Assembly: GCA_029245955.1 (NCBI GenBank)
Contig: JAQWOH010000074.1
Location: 186,001 to 250,000 of the forward strand
Direction of reading: 5' to 3'
DNA length: 64,000 nucleotides
Source: Fuerstiella sp.
GTDB taxonomy: Bacteria; Planctomycetota; Planctomycetia; Planctomycetales; Planctomycetaceae
Part shown: positions 1-8,572 of the stretch, piece by piece
How the letters are laid out: each line of letters starts with the position of its first letter
Numbering within the stretch: position 1 is the stretch's first letter
Position numbers and translations under genes: made by a program
The notes under the pieces: generated by a model
What the model saw: only the letters and a program-made list of their open reading frames with translations
Databases searched by the model: none
Told to the model about the DNA's origin: nothing

Positions 1-52
1 CACGGTGTAGAAAAGTTCGACGCAGCAGGTTCTTCCTCAGGTCCGGTTGCAT
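1..52 (-). CDS. possible N-terminus of a leftward gene, cut by the window edge
   Basis: An ATG at 52 on the minus strand is preceded by AGGTGATT, a plausible Shine-Dalgarno sequence, and the frame stays open to the left edge. The 17 visible codons read MQPDLRKNLLRRTFLHR. The RRTFLHR stretch resembles the start of exported planctomycete proteins such as the DUF1501 family, but this is too little to name a product. It could also be a chance open frame. Confidence 0.3.
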   Translation of the reverse strand, partial: MQPDLRKNLLRRTFLHR

Positions 53-146
53 AATCACCTGGCCGTGAATTATTCAGAAATTTCGGTCGTGTGTATTCCG
101 CCCACAAAGCATCGATCTCAGATCGGCTGGCACAAAACACGGATGA

Positions 147-749
147 CTATCGGTAATTAATCGCGCAACCAAACTGTTTGGTTTTGGTGACCGCCACCGG
201 GCGTCTGGCCAGCAGGTCACTGACAGCATTGACGACAAAATGGTGCTTCACCAGTGACTCGTTGCGATTGTCGTCAAATGCTCCACTGTAAGCAATGCGA
301 CGGTTCTGATCCAGCACGAAAACATGGGGTGTCGAGGTGGCTCCGTAGCCCCGGCCGACCTGCTGTGAAGTGTCAAACAAATAATGAAAATTATAGCGAG
401 CGTCGGCCGCTCGCCGTCTCATTTCATTCATGTTCTCAAGCGGTCCAATGGCGCTGTTGATGCCCACGAACGTCACGCCCTGCGGACCGAATTCTTTTTG
501 CAGCCGCTTAAAGCGGGCTTCATAACCTTTAACACACGGACACTTATTACACAGAAACGCCACAACCAGAATTTCTGAACTGTCAAGGTCCTTTCGACTG
601 TGCAGCAAACCGTCGGTTCCCTGCAGAAATCGCCACGCCGGGGCTTTGTCGCCAATGTCGGGAGCGGCAGCATGACCTGCAGCGCCGGACAAGGGGATCA
701 CTGCCGCCAACATGAACATCTGGAAACGTGTGGGGTTCGTTAATTCCAT
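147..749 (-). CDS. exported thioredoxin-fold redoxin (AhpC/TSA-like)
   Basis: About 200 aa with a cleavable signal peptide (hydrophobic stretch MFMLAAVIPLSGAAGHA) followed by a redoxin domain. The domain shows the strand-then-cysteine arrangement VVAFLCNKCPC where a thioredoxin CxxC would lie, then VTFVGINSA, and the cis-Pro region TSTPHVFVLDQ. The Cys-x-x-Cys-x-Cys pattern is typical of a planctomycete group of periplasmic redoxins rather than classical peroxiredoxins; its role would be thiol redox chemistry or peroxide reduction outside the cytoplasm. The frame is open further upstream, to 848, but the signal peptide places the start at 749 or 764, and neither site has a strong Shine-Dalgarno. 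No operon partner is visible. Confidence 0.8.
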   Translation of the reverse strand: MELTNPTRFQMFMLAAVIPLSGAAGHAAAPDIGDKAPAWRFLQGTDGLLHSRKDLDSSEILVVAFLCNKCPCVKGYEARFKRLQKEFGPQGVTFVGINSAIGPLENMNEMRRRAADARYNFHYLFDTSQQVGRGYGATSTPHVFVLDQNRRIAYSGAFDDNRNESLVKHHFVVNAVSDLLARRPVAVTKTKQFGCAINYR

Positions 750-1025
750 TTGAACGTTGTTCATCCTTCGAATTACCGGGGACAGTAACAGCAAGCTGGA
801 GAGCTCAGCACACCATGGACTGAGCCAGTACTCCGAAGTGCAGCACATGTACGGCCGCGGTTACCAGGGCTTCCTCACGTCGAGCAGAATTCTACGCACA
901 ACACACACCCGATCAAACGGGCGGGGAACTCTATTACACGGATTTCTTATCTGATGCGGCCATCGATCGCCTCGATTACTGTCACCGACGGCGGACAATA
1001 AAGGGGAATGAGTCTCCCGAATTCT

Positions 1026-3230
1026 TTAGAACCTGACGCGACCAGCCTCGTCGATTTCACTGGCAACCGGGGCGAGAGCAGAATTGTCCAGAGCGTTTCG
1101 CCACGGTCGGAAACCTGTGAGGTCTTTTTTCACCGCGGGAACGGGGCGTGGAAGTTCCAGATCGCCGGGCGGCTCCACGGCGGGGGGCACAAGATGTATG
1201 CGTGGCAGTCCGTTCTGTTGCGGAATCCCCGGCACCGGCGTCGGCAGTCCGGGAACGTCGCCAGTTCTGGTCTGGTCGAGTTCACCTGGAATCCATGGTC
1301 GGGAATCCGTCCCGAGTGACTCCCAGCTGCCGGGAGCCGGTGCACCGACGAAGTCCATTGGCTCAGTTCGCAGCTTGTGCTGATCCTTGCCGTAGGTGCG
1401 GCCCATTGCTCGCTGCAGAGCAATCGGAGCTGATGCAGGATGCCACTGGCCTTCTGCAAGGTAGATCTCGTTGTCGACAAGAGTAGTTCCCTTGGCGAAT
1501 CTCAATGCATTCAGACCTTTGTTGTATTCGATGATACTCCGCATGTATGCCTGTTGAGCGTCGCGCTGTTGAATCTTGGCCTGTAGCAGCAGGTTGATCA
1601 GGTTATGATCGACGTTGGGCGTTGATCGGACATATTCCTCTGTTGCATTGACGTGCTGTTCAGCGGAATCAATCCGGCGAACTGTACTGTCTGCCAGCTC
1701 ATACCATCGTTGCATGCCCATCATGGCACCAGACAACTCGAAAGCAATTTCTCGTTCCATTTCGCTCAGCACTTCGCGGTTCTTGCGAAGGCGAAGTTCA
1801 TGGTTTCTGACGCGAATGCGCGCCGATCGCAGACCGACGGGCAGGACCATCTGCAGGCCCAGGTTCCAGCCTGGATTATCGCCTCGCGCCACATCACCCA
1901 GTGCGGTGTCGAGTGCGAAGTCGTGATTCCCCAGCAGATTGTCGCCAAGTCCATTCAGTCGATACTGTGAAACAGCGTCCAGTCGGGGGCGAGTCAGACT
2001 TCGGGCAGCCCTCAACTGCAGTTCCAGACTTTTGACCTCCCATTTCTGCTGTCTCAGTTCGTGACGATGACTGAACGCCTCCTGCAGCGATGCAGGCCAG
2101 TCAGGTTCGACCTTTGCTTCTGATGGCATGTCGACAGGATAAAGAAATGTACCGTCGTTCAACGGTAGATGGCACAGACGGCGCAGGCGACCCTCCGCCT
2201 CCAGCACGTCTGCCAGGGATCCGCGAATTCGGGCATCGGCTTCGAAGACTCTTCCTTCGGCCTGCAGAATCGGTCCCAAACCACTGGCGGAACGCCCCCG
2301 CAGCCGGTTGAAGTAGGCCAACAGGTCTGTGAACGCTTCCTTTTCCGACTGATATAATCGCAGCGCCAGGTTCAGATCCCAGTACTGGTCCTCGATGTCT
2401 TTGACCAGAGTCTTCACACGTGATTCAAATTGTGCCAGAGCGATGTCATTGTTAATGCGGGAAATCAGAATGCCCTGCGAAAGACCGGACACGCCCCGCA
2501 GGCCCTGGCTCAGGGGCCCCGCGATGCGATTGAATTCAACGCCGGCTCCGGCCCACAGTGGTTGACGATACTCTGCCTGAATGACGCTCGTAAACGACGA
2601 TGGAAAGCTCTGGACTGTGGCAGGTCGGTTGTTCAATTCGTAGTTGACATCATTCTGCAGCGCCAGAGTTGCACCGTTGGCCAGAGGTTTCTCCAGTCGA
2701 GCCTGGTACTGTGCTGTTTCCAGAGTTTGCGGTTGACCGCTGGCAAGTCCCAGAGTCCCTGCATTCTGTGGCACACGGTCCCGCCCCCACGTGATGCTGG
2801 TCGTTGCCAGGGCGTCGAAGTCGGCCAGAGCCGCCTCAACACCTCGGTTGCCGAACAGAAACCCCGTTGCCTGAAGAGCCGGATCGTAGATCGATGTCAC
2901 TCCACCCGGCTGTACAAGAATCTGGCTCTGCCCGCCTCGTGCAACAGCGTTGTCCCGCAAAATTGTGGATTTTTCCAGCGCCATTCGCACGCATTCGCTG
3001 AGCGTGATTTCTCGTGATTCCACTTCATCCAGGCTGCGAACGTTGCGAGGCGCGGCAAACAATGTCGGGTCAGCAGCCTGTGGCTCCGTTTCAGTGGGGT
3101 ATTCAATGGCAGATGTTGCGTCTTCGTAGTAGGAAAGACCTTCGTCCTGCCGCCACAGATATTGCAGGCTTAGCGGCTGCATCGCGCAGCCCTGAAGCAG
3201 AATTGATGCCAGCATAATGGTGGCGGTCAT
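1026..3230 (-). CDS. TolC-like outer membrane efflux lipoprotein
   Basis: Around 734 aa. ATG 3230 opens a lipoprotein signal (MTATIMLASILLQGC) with the lipobox Cys at residue 16. The body has two halves rich in long amphipathic helices, as in OEP/TolC proteins: ITLSECVRMALEKS near the start of the mature part and many Gln/Arg/Leu-rich helices (for example LRQQKWEVKSLELQLRAARS, LRLRKNREVLSEMEREIAF). A Pro-rich tail of about 120 residues follows the second barrel/helix repeat. TolC-type trimers span outer membrane and periplasm and receive cargo from inner-membrane pumps, but no RND, ABC or MFP gene is adjacent, so its pump partner is unknown. The frame extends upstream to 3545; the extension lacks a signal sequence and overlaps the divergent promoter region. 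Confidence 0.85.
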   Translation of the reverse strand: MTATIMLASILLQGCAMQPLSLQYLWRQDEGLSYYEDATSAIEYPTETEPQAADPTLFAAPRNVRSLDEVESREITLSECVRMALEKSTILRDNAVARGGQSQILVQPGGVTSIYDPALQATGFLFGNRGVEAALADFDALATTSITWGRDRVPQNAGTLGLASGQPQTLETAQYQARLEKPLANGATLALQNDVNYELNNRPATVQSFPSSFTSVIQAEYRQPLWAGAGVEFNRIAGPLSQGLRGVSGLSQGILISRINNDIALAQFESRVKTLVKDIEDQYWDLNLALRLYQSEKEAFTDLLAYFNRLRGRSASGLGPILQAEGRVFEADARIRGSLADVLEAEGRLRRLCHLPLNDGTFLYPVDMPSEAKVEPDWPASLQEAFSHRHELRQQKWEVKSLELQLRAARSLTRPRLDAVSQYRLNGLGDNLLGNHDFALDTALGDVARGDNPGWNLGLQMVLPVGLRSARIRVRNHELRLRKNREVLSEMEREIAFELSGAMMGMQRWYELADSTVRRIDSAEQHVNATEEYVRSTPNVDHNLINLLLQAKIQQRDAQQAYMRSIIEYNKGLNALRFAKGTTLVDNEIYLAEGQWHPASAPIALQRAMGRTYGKDQHKLRTEPMDFVGAPAPGSWESLGTDSRPWIPGELDQTRTGDVPGLPTPVPGIPQQNGLPRIHLVPPAVEPPGDLELPRPVPAVKKDLTGFRPWRNALDNSALAPVASEIDEAGRVRF

Positions 3231-3634
3231 TCTTTTCTGCAGCGTATGCACTTCTGACGTTCCCCCCCTGCGCCGCTTTTGCGACGTGACCTGCTTCGCA
3301 ACGCTGCACTGAGAGCGTGCGCCGCCATCCGCTGTATTTCCACCACCAGCCGGGACGGACTCCCGGATACGATGTGCCGTCAAATTCGGTATCGTCAATT
3401 CATTCGTCAAACTTTGCCGGAACCGAAAAACGGGACAGGTCACCCTAATCGGTAAAGTTGAACCGGCAGGAAATGCTGATTTGTGTGTGCATAGTCGATC
3501 GGGTGGCTGATCGGGCTCTGGAATGTGGCGAAGGCTGGATGGCATGGGTAATTGGCGCCAATGCGTCTACAATCACTCGACGTATTCAAATTCCGTTGCA
3601 CTTTCTCAATGTTCGGTATGGTGGATCATTTTCA
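3231..3634. other. divergent intergenic region, no gene seen
   Basis: This 404-base gap separates the divergent TolC-like and PQQ-propeller genes and should carry both promoters. Open frames run through it, but their predicted peptides look non-protein-like and would push both proteins upstream of their membrane or signal segments. The only structure noticed is a hairpin CCGGGA-CGGAC-TCCCGG at 3350-3366. No convincing -35/-10 pair was identified. Confidence 0.5.
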
Positions 3635-5347
3635 ATGAAAGATATGGCAGATTCGTCCATACAGCCCGGCGGTGATCCATACACCGGCCCGGACACAGCG
3701 AACTCAGGGATTCGGGGTCGATGGCCAAAGAAGATGCTGACCGTTACTGCCGTTGTGGTGATGTTGATCATTCTGGCCGTTACCTTTATCAGTGACGTTG
3801 AGGATCTGCTGAGCATCGGACTGGATGTGGTGGTCGTGGCGTCGATTTTCAGCAGCGCTCTTATGATCGCGTTGTGGGTCGGATGGTTCCTGGTATTCAG
3901 CCGCTGGAAATGGCACAACCGAGTTCTGGCCAGTATCGGTGTTGTCGCACTGCCGTTCGCGCTGGCGTCGATCTTTCGGCCAATTCACGGTGGTGACGTC
4001 AGTATCATTCGTTTCGAACCGATATGGACGTCCACGCCGGAGCCTCCGTCGATATCGACGGATACAAAACCGACGCAGGTGGATCTGAGCACAGAGACGC
4101 CGCAGGATTTTCCAATGTTCCTGGGCAGTCGCACGGATGGGACCGTAATGACCGATTTTCGAATTGATGCGGATCAGTTTTCCAGTCCGACTCAGGTGTG
4201 GAAACAACCGATCGGGAGGGGGTGGTCTGGCTTCGTTACGCGGAATGGCTACGCCGTTACTATGGAGCAACGTGACGAGCAGGAATGCGTAACCTGCTAC
4301 AGTATTTCAACGGGGCAGTTGCAGTGGCACTACCAGCACACAGCCAGACACCATGACAAGATGAACTTTGGTCATGTTGGGCCGCGGGCTACGCCGACGA
4401 TTTCGGGCGGTCATGTATACGCTGTCGGAGCCGTCGGGAACTTCGTTTGCCTGAACGGTTCTGATGGGACAGAGGTCTGGCGGATTGATTTGAACGAACT
4501 TCTGGGAATTGAACTGGCCCGTGAAACCGATTCTGACGGGCTCGCATTTGAATACGAGAAAAACACCGTGTTGTCATGGGGACGTTCCGGCTCGCCGCTG
4601 ATTGTGAAGGACCTGGTTGTCGTGCCAGGGGGAGGCCCTTCGGGCAACGTGTCGACTCTGCTGGCATTTGACCGTCGGACCGGAGAGCTGCGTTGGCGAG
4701 GTGGTCGTGAGATGATCGCATACGGGTCTCCCGTGCTGGCGACAGTTGCCGGTAAGCGACAGATTTTCCTGATCGCCGAAACAAAGGTGATGGGATTTGA
4801 CCCTGACACAGGCGAAGTGCTCTGGAGCCTGTCTCGGTCCGGTGAATCCAATGGTGGCGCTAACACATCACAGGTGATGGTGGTGTCAGAGTCGCACGTT
4901 CTGACATCGAAGGGGTATCCTGACGGCGGAGGGCAGCTGATCAGACTGACGAACGCCGGCGGCGAAATCACGCCCTCTGTTGAGTGGCAGAGCAGTCGTG
5001 TGCTGAAAACCAAAATGACCAGCCCCGTGTTAAGAAATGGTTACTCATATTCGCTGTCCAACGGTTTTCTGGAGTGTGCCCGACTATCGGACGGGGCGAG
5101 AATCTGGAAGCGACGAGGCCGTTTCGGCCATGGTCAGCCACTGCTTGTGAACGACCGGATTCTGCTGCACGGCGAAAGCGGCACACTATATCTCATCAAT
5201 GCGACGCCGGACGGCTATCAGGAACTCGGCTCATTTCCCACGATCTCCGGCGTTTGCTGGAACACGCTGTGTCTTCACGGCGACCGATTACTGGTCCGCA
5301 GCGAAATCGAAGCCGCCTGTTTTGAATTGCCCACCCTGTCCAGGTAG
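3635..5347 (+). CDS. membrane-anchored PQQ-like beta-propeller protein
   Basis: 570 aa from ATG 3635. Three hydrophobic segments occupy about residues 33-115 (MLTVTAVVVMLIILAVTF, VVVVASIFSSALMIALWVG, VLASIGVVALPFALASIF). The rest is a WD/PQQ-type propeller, with repeats of the form GTEVWRIDL, TGELRWRGG, TGEVLWSLS and DGARIWKRRG. Such BamB/quinoprotein-like domains serve as protein scaffolds or bind PQQ; no dehydrogenase active-site residues were recognised, so a catalytic role is not supported. Members with this layout are frequent in planctomycetes and are uncharacterised. The last 60 bases overlap, on the opposite strand, the end of the lnt gene. The longer frame from 3458 adds a Cys-rich peptide of no recognisable type and is not used. 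Confidence 0.8.
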   Translation: MKDMADSSIQPGGDPYTGPDTANSGIRGRWPKKMLTVTAVVVMLIILAVTFISDVEDLLSIGLDVVVVASIFSSALMIALWVGWFLVFSRWKWHNRVLASIGVVALPFALASIFRPIHGGDVSIIRFEPIWTSTPEPPSISTDTKPTQVDLSTETPQDFPMFLGSRTDGTVMTDFRIDADQFSSPTQVWKQPIGRGWSGFVTRNGYAVTMEQRDEQECVTCYSISTGQLQWHYQHTARHHDKMNFGHVGPRATPTISGGHVYAVGAVGNFVCLNGSDGTEVWRIDLNELLGIELARETDSDGLAFEYEKNTVLSWGRSGSPLIVKDLVVVPGGGPSGNVSTLLAFDRRTGELRWRGGREMIAYGSPVLATVAGKRQIFLIAETKVMGFDPDTGEVLWSLSRSGESNGGANTSQVMVVSESHVLTSKGYPDGGGQLIRLTNAGGEITPSVEWQSSRVLKTKMTSPVLRNGYSYSLSNGFLECARLSDGARIWKRRGRFGHGQPLLVNDRILLHGESGTLYLINATPDGYQELGSFPTISGVCWNTLCLHGDRLLVRSEIEAACFELPTLSR

Positions 5348-7093
5348 ACGTTTCCGATAGCCCGCCGCCATTGAAACTGCGGCACCGACACTGCACAGCA
5401 TGGCAAACCAGTCTCCGAATCTGACATAGATCGAGAGGCGACCATCCAGTGGGACCTGTCCAACCATCACACCAGAACGTTGTCGATACCACTGGCCGGT
5501 GAGCGGGTCCGTCATCGATTCGGCCTTTTCGAATTCTGCCACAAGTCCTGCGGATTCCTGGTTCATCAGCAGAAAGTGTTCCGGCTGTCGAATCCGTCCG
5601 GCAGAATCGATGAATGCGGAAATTCCCGCGTTGACAGCACGGACCATCGGGCGACGCGTTTCGATGCAACGAAACGTCGCGGCAATTAGATGCTGATCCA
5701 GTTCACTGGAGCCGCGAAACCATCCGTCATTGGTCATGTTGAGCAGGACGTCCGGCGTCCGACCCGCCGTATCGCGCGTTCTTACCACATCGCGGACCAG
5801 ATGAGGCACCGTGTCCTCAAAGCAGATGATCGGTGAAAATCGGGTACCGGCATATTCAAAAACAGCGGGTCGGGTTCCGGCATCGATACCGAAGCCAGCG
5901 TTGAATGGCGTCAGCTTTGCCAGCCATGGCAGAACCGATCGCAACGGAATGTACTCGCCAAAGAGAACTCGGTGCATCTTATCGTAGCGGCCTGCGTAGC
6001 CGAAATCGGGACGAATGAAGGCTGCTGAATTGAAACGTTCTCGTCCGTTCTTTTTTGCGACCTCCGTCAGCAGGCCGACCATCATCGCAGCACCCGATTC
6101 CTGGCTGCGATTCGTCAGCAGTTCCCTGGCCCGACCACTGTGCCATCGTGCAATTTCATTTTCAGCCAGTTCACTGTTTGTGGCGGCTCCGTGCAGCGGC
6201 AGCATGCTGATCAGGTCATCATCTGTTACGCCTTCAGAAACAATCTGATCAGGTACCGGGAACATTGTCTCAGGCCAAACGATCAGGTCCGGTCGTAACC
6301 CGGCCGCCCGGCGAGAAAGCAGGTCATGCTCATGCACCATTCGCAGCCACGTGTTGGGGTCATGTTTCAGTTCCGGAGTAAAGTTTCCCTGAACAACAGC
6401 CACGATCGGCCCGGGGGGGGCGGACGAAGGGATTGCCTGTTGCTGCATCCCATACAGGCAGCTCAGCAGCACCAGCCCGACTGAAGCTGAAACGCAGATG
6501 CTCTGCCGCTGTTTTGAGGCTGTCCGTACAGTTGTCGCGGATTCCGCAAGACCAGCCTTCACCAGCCAGGCTGGCGGGATGCACTCTGTCAATGCGCCGG
6601 ACGTCAGCGCTACCAGAAACGTCACTCCATAGGCGCCGGTGATGTCACAGATTTGAACCAGTGACGTCCATTGATACTGAGAGTGCCCAAGATAATACCA
6701 GGAAAATCCAGTCATCAGATAGGCCCGCAGGTATTCCAGAGCTGTCCAGACGATCGGTACAGCCAGATACAGTGGCAGCCCCCCGCGGATAACTTTTCGA
6801 CCGGCCCAGACGAACGCGGGGAAATAGAACGAGATGTAGAACGACAGGGCGACCAGCGCACCATGCATGGTCCAGTGCCCCAGTCGCATCCACTGCAGGG
6901 TTGCAATTGCCCAGCAAAAACCGACGACGGTAATGATGCGATAACTCAATCGCGGCAGACTCGGCAGCCGCAGCAACAGACACATCGGCACCAGCGCAAC
7001 CCAGGCAGCTGGTGCAAAGTCCACGGGAGTAAAGCAGACCCACAGCAGCACGCCGCTGAACGTCGTTAACCAGAACACCGGGCTGGCCGACAT
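5288..7093 (-). CDS. lnt: apolipoprotein N-acyltransferase
   Basis: About 600 aa from ATG 7093. The N-terminal half holds several membrane helices (FWLTTFSGVLLWVCFTPVDFAPAAW onward), including the SWYYLGHSQY segment typical of Lnt. The C-terminal half is a nitrilase-like domain with the catalytic triad visible as Glu in VWPETMFPV, Lys in YDKMHRVLFGEY and Cys in PIICFEDT. Lnt transfers the third acyl chain to the N-terminal Cys of lipoproteins in the inner membrane; this window encodes several lipoproteins that would be clients. A last membrane helix and a 20-residue tail end the protein. The 3' end overlaps the convergent PQQ-propeller gene by 60 bp. The frame is open to 7309, but the added N-terminus is not Lnt-like. 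Confidence 0.93.
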   Translation of the reverse strand: MSASPVFWLTTFSGVLLWVCFTPVDFAPAAWVALVPMCLLLRLPSLPRLSYRIITVVGFCWAIATLQWMRLGHWTMHGALVALSFYISFYFPAFVWAGRKVIRGGLPLYLAVPIVWTALEYLRAYLMTGFSWYYLGHSQYQWTSLVQICDITGAYGVTFLVALTSGALTECIPPAWLVKAGLAESATTVRTASKQRQSICVSASVGLVLLSCLYGMQQQAIPSSAPPGPIVAVVQGNFTPELKHDPNTWLRMVHEHDLLSRRAAGLRPDLIVWPETMFPVPDQIVSEGVTDDDLISMLPLHGAATNSELAENEIARWHSGRARELLTNRSQESGAAMMVGLLTEVAKKNGRERFNSAAFIRPDFGYAGRYDKMHRVLFGEYIPLRSVLPWLAKLTPFNAGFGIDAGTRPAVFEYAGTRFSPIICFEDTVPHLVRDVVRTRDTAGRTPDVLLNMTNDGWFRGSSELDQHLIAATFRCIETRRPMVRAVNAGISAFIDSAGRIRQPEHFLLMNQESAGLVAEFEKAESMTDPLTGQWYRQRSGVMVGQVPLDGRLSIYVRFGDWFAMLCSVGAAVSMAAGYRKRLPGQGGQFKTGGFDFAADQ

Positions 7094-7502
7094 TTTCGAC
7101 TGGGTGCCGATGGTGTCCCGACCAGATTCAATGATCCGATCAATTTCCGGACGTAAGGCCGGTTGCGGCGATGACGAGGCCACTGAGTGTTCCTGAATAG
7201 CTTTTGCCAAAAATCCGTTTCTGCGGCAGTTGTTCCGTAGCGCTGCGAAGCTCAAGCCGTTCTGACACAGCGTCTCACACCACAGGTTCGATGTTCGAGC
7301 GTTGAACACCGCCCAGTCGGTCGCCGAAGTTCACATCCCCGAGACCATGTTGCTGCCACAGGAAGTCTATCGGTTCGTGGCGCAGGCGGAAACCCGCATG
7401 TTGCTGACATCAGACCGTCGCTTATCTTTGTCCGTCTTTTGTGGTATCAAACCAGTAGAAATTAACAATTGTTCGTAACCACGAATCATCAGTGAGGCTT
7501 TG
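7094..7502. other. divergent intergenic region with nested dyads
   Basis: This region of 409 bases lies between lnt and the M42 peptidase gene. Near the peptidase gene are a palindrome AACAATTGTT (7464-7473) and a flanking inverted pair GTGGT (7441-7445)/ACCAC (7478-7482), which could be an operator or leader hairpin. GAGG at 7493-7496 is the ribosome binding site of the peptidase gene. No gene is supported. Confidence 0.45.
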
Positions 7503-8552
7503 ATGGCAGACGAGTTCTTAGAATCATTGCTGGCAACTCCCGGTACTTCAGGATTCGAGCAGGATGTCCAGGAAGTCGTTCGCGATTTTTCCCGCGGTTT
7601 CGCACATTCGGTCGATACCGATGTCCATGGGAACCTGATCGCCGCCGTCAACCCGGAGGGCGGCCGGCGCATTCTGCTTGATGCGCATTGCGATCAGATT
7701 GGCTTGATTGTGCGACACATCGACGACAAGGGATTTATACGTGTTAGCGCCGTCGGCGGATGGGATATGCAGATTCTGCTGGGCCAGAAAATGCTGGTGC
7801 ATACGACCGGTGGTTCCATTCCCGGTGTGATTGCCAGAAAACCGATTCATCTTCTGAATGAAACGGAACGAAAAACGGTGCCGAAGATTCATGATTTGTG
7901 GATCGACATCGGTTCGGCCTCAGCCGATGAGACCTCGGCCCTTGTGGACATCGGTGATTCCGTCACACCGCAGCCCTCGCTGACAAAACTGATGAACGGA
8001 AGGATATCCGGAGTGGCGATGGACGACCGTACTGGAATCTGGGTCATCATGACCGCATTGAAGATGATTTCAGAGCAGAGTCCGAAGGCCGCGGTGTTTG
8101 CGGTTTCTGCGGTACAGGAGGAGATTGGGCTGCGTGGTGCTCAAACCAGTGCGTATAACGTGAACCCCGAGGTGGCGATCGCCGTAGATGTGACTCATGC
8201 GACTGACTGCCCTGGAATTGATCAGAATCAGTTCGGTAACATCAGAATCGGAGGAGGCCCCGTGGTTGTACGCGGTGCTAATGCCAATCCCCGCGTTGTT
8301 GATCTGCTGCTGAAGACTGCCGCCCGGCATGATATCGACGTGCAGATAAATGCACTTGGACGCCCGGCCAGTAATGATGGAGCGGCCATTCAGGTCAGCC
8401 GCGGCGGCTGTGCTGCGGGGCTGGTCACACTGCCCAACCGATACATGCACAGCCCGGTCGAAGTTGTGGCGGAGTCCGACTTGGAACAGTCGGCCCGACT
8501 GCTTGCACAGTTCTGCCTGGCAGTGGGTGAGGACACGTCGTTCATACCGTAA
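7503..8552 (+). CDS. M42 family metallo-aminopeptidase / endoglucanase-like
   Basis: 349 aa. The ATG at 7503 has GAGG six bases upstream; a TTG at 7500 is also in frame but less likely. All dinuclear-metal ligands of family M42 can be read: His-x-Asp in LDAHCDQIG, Asp in VAMDDRTG, the Glu pair in VQEEIGLRGA, Asp in IAVDVTHATD and His in RYMHSPVEV. These cytosolic tetrahedral aminopeptidases trim short peptides. The length matches the family. The Tat-exported amidase gene starts 20 bases downstream on the same strand, so the two are probably co-transcribed. Confidence 0.92.
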   Translation: MADEFLESLLATPGTSGFEQDVQEVVRDFSRGFAHSVDTDVHGNLIAAVNPEGGRRILLDAHCDQIGLIVRHIDDKGFIRVSAVGGWDMQILLGQKMLVHTTGGSIPGVIARKPIHLLNETERKTVPKIHDLWIDIGSASADETSALVDIGDSVTPQPSLTKLMNGRISGVAMDDRTGIWVIMTALKMISEQSPKAAVFAVSAVQEEIGLRGAQTSAYNVNPEVAIAVDVTHATDCPGIDQNQFGNIRIGGGPVVVRGANANPRVVDLLLKTAARHDIDVQINALGRPASNDGAAIQVSRGGCAAGLVTLPNRYMHSPVEVVAESDLEQSARLLAQFCLAVGEDTSFIP

Positions 8553-8572
8553 CCGGACAGCGAGAATATCTG

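Noticed and set aside
7310..7500. Small gene between lnt and the M42 peptidase gene
   Set aside because: The minus-strand frame here (7367-7672) runs into the peptidase gene as antisense and has no recognisable features.
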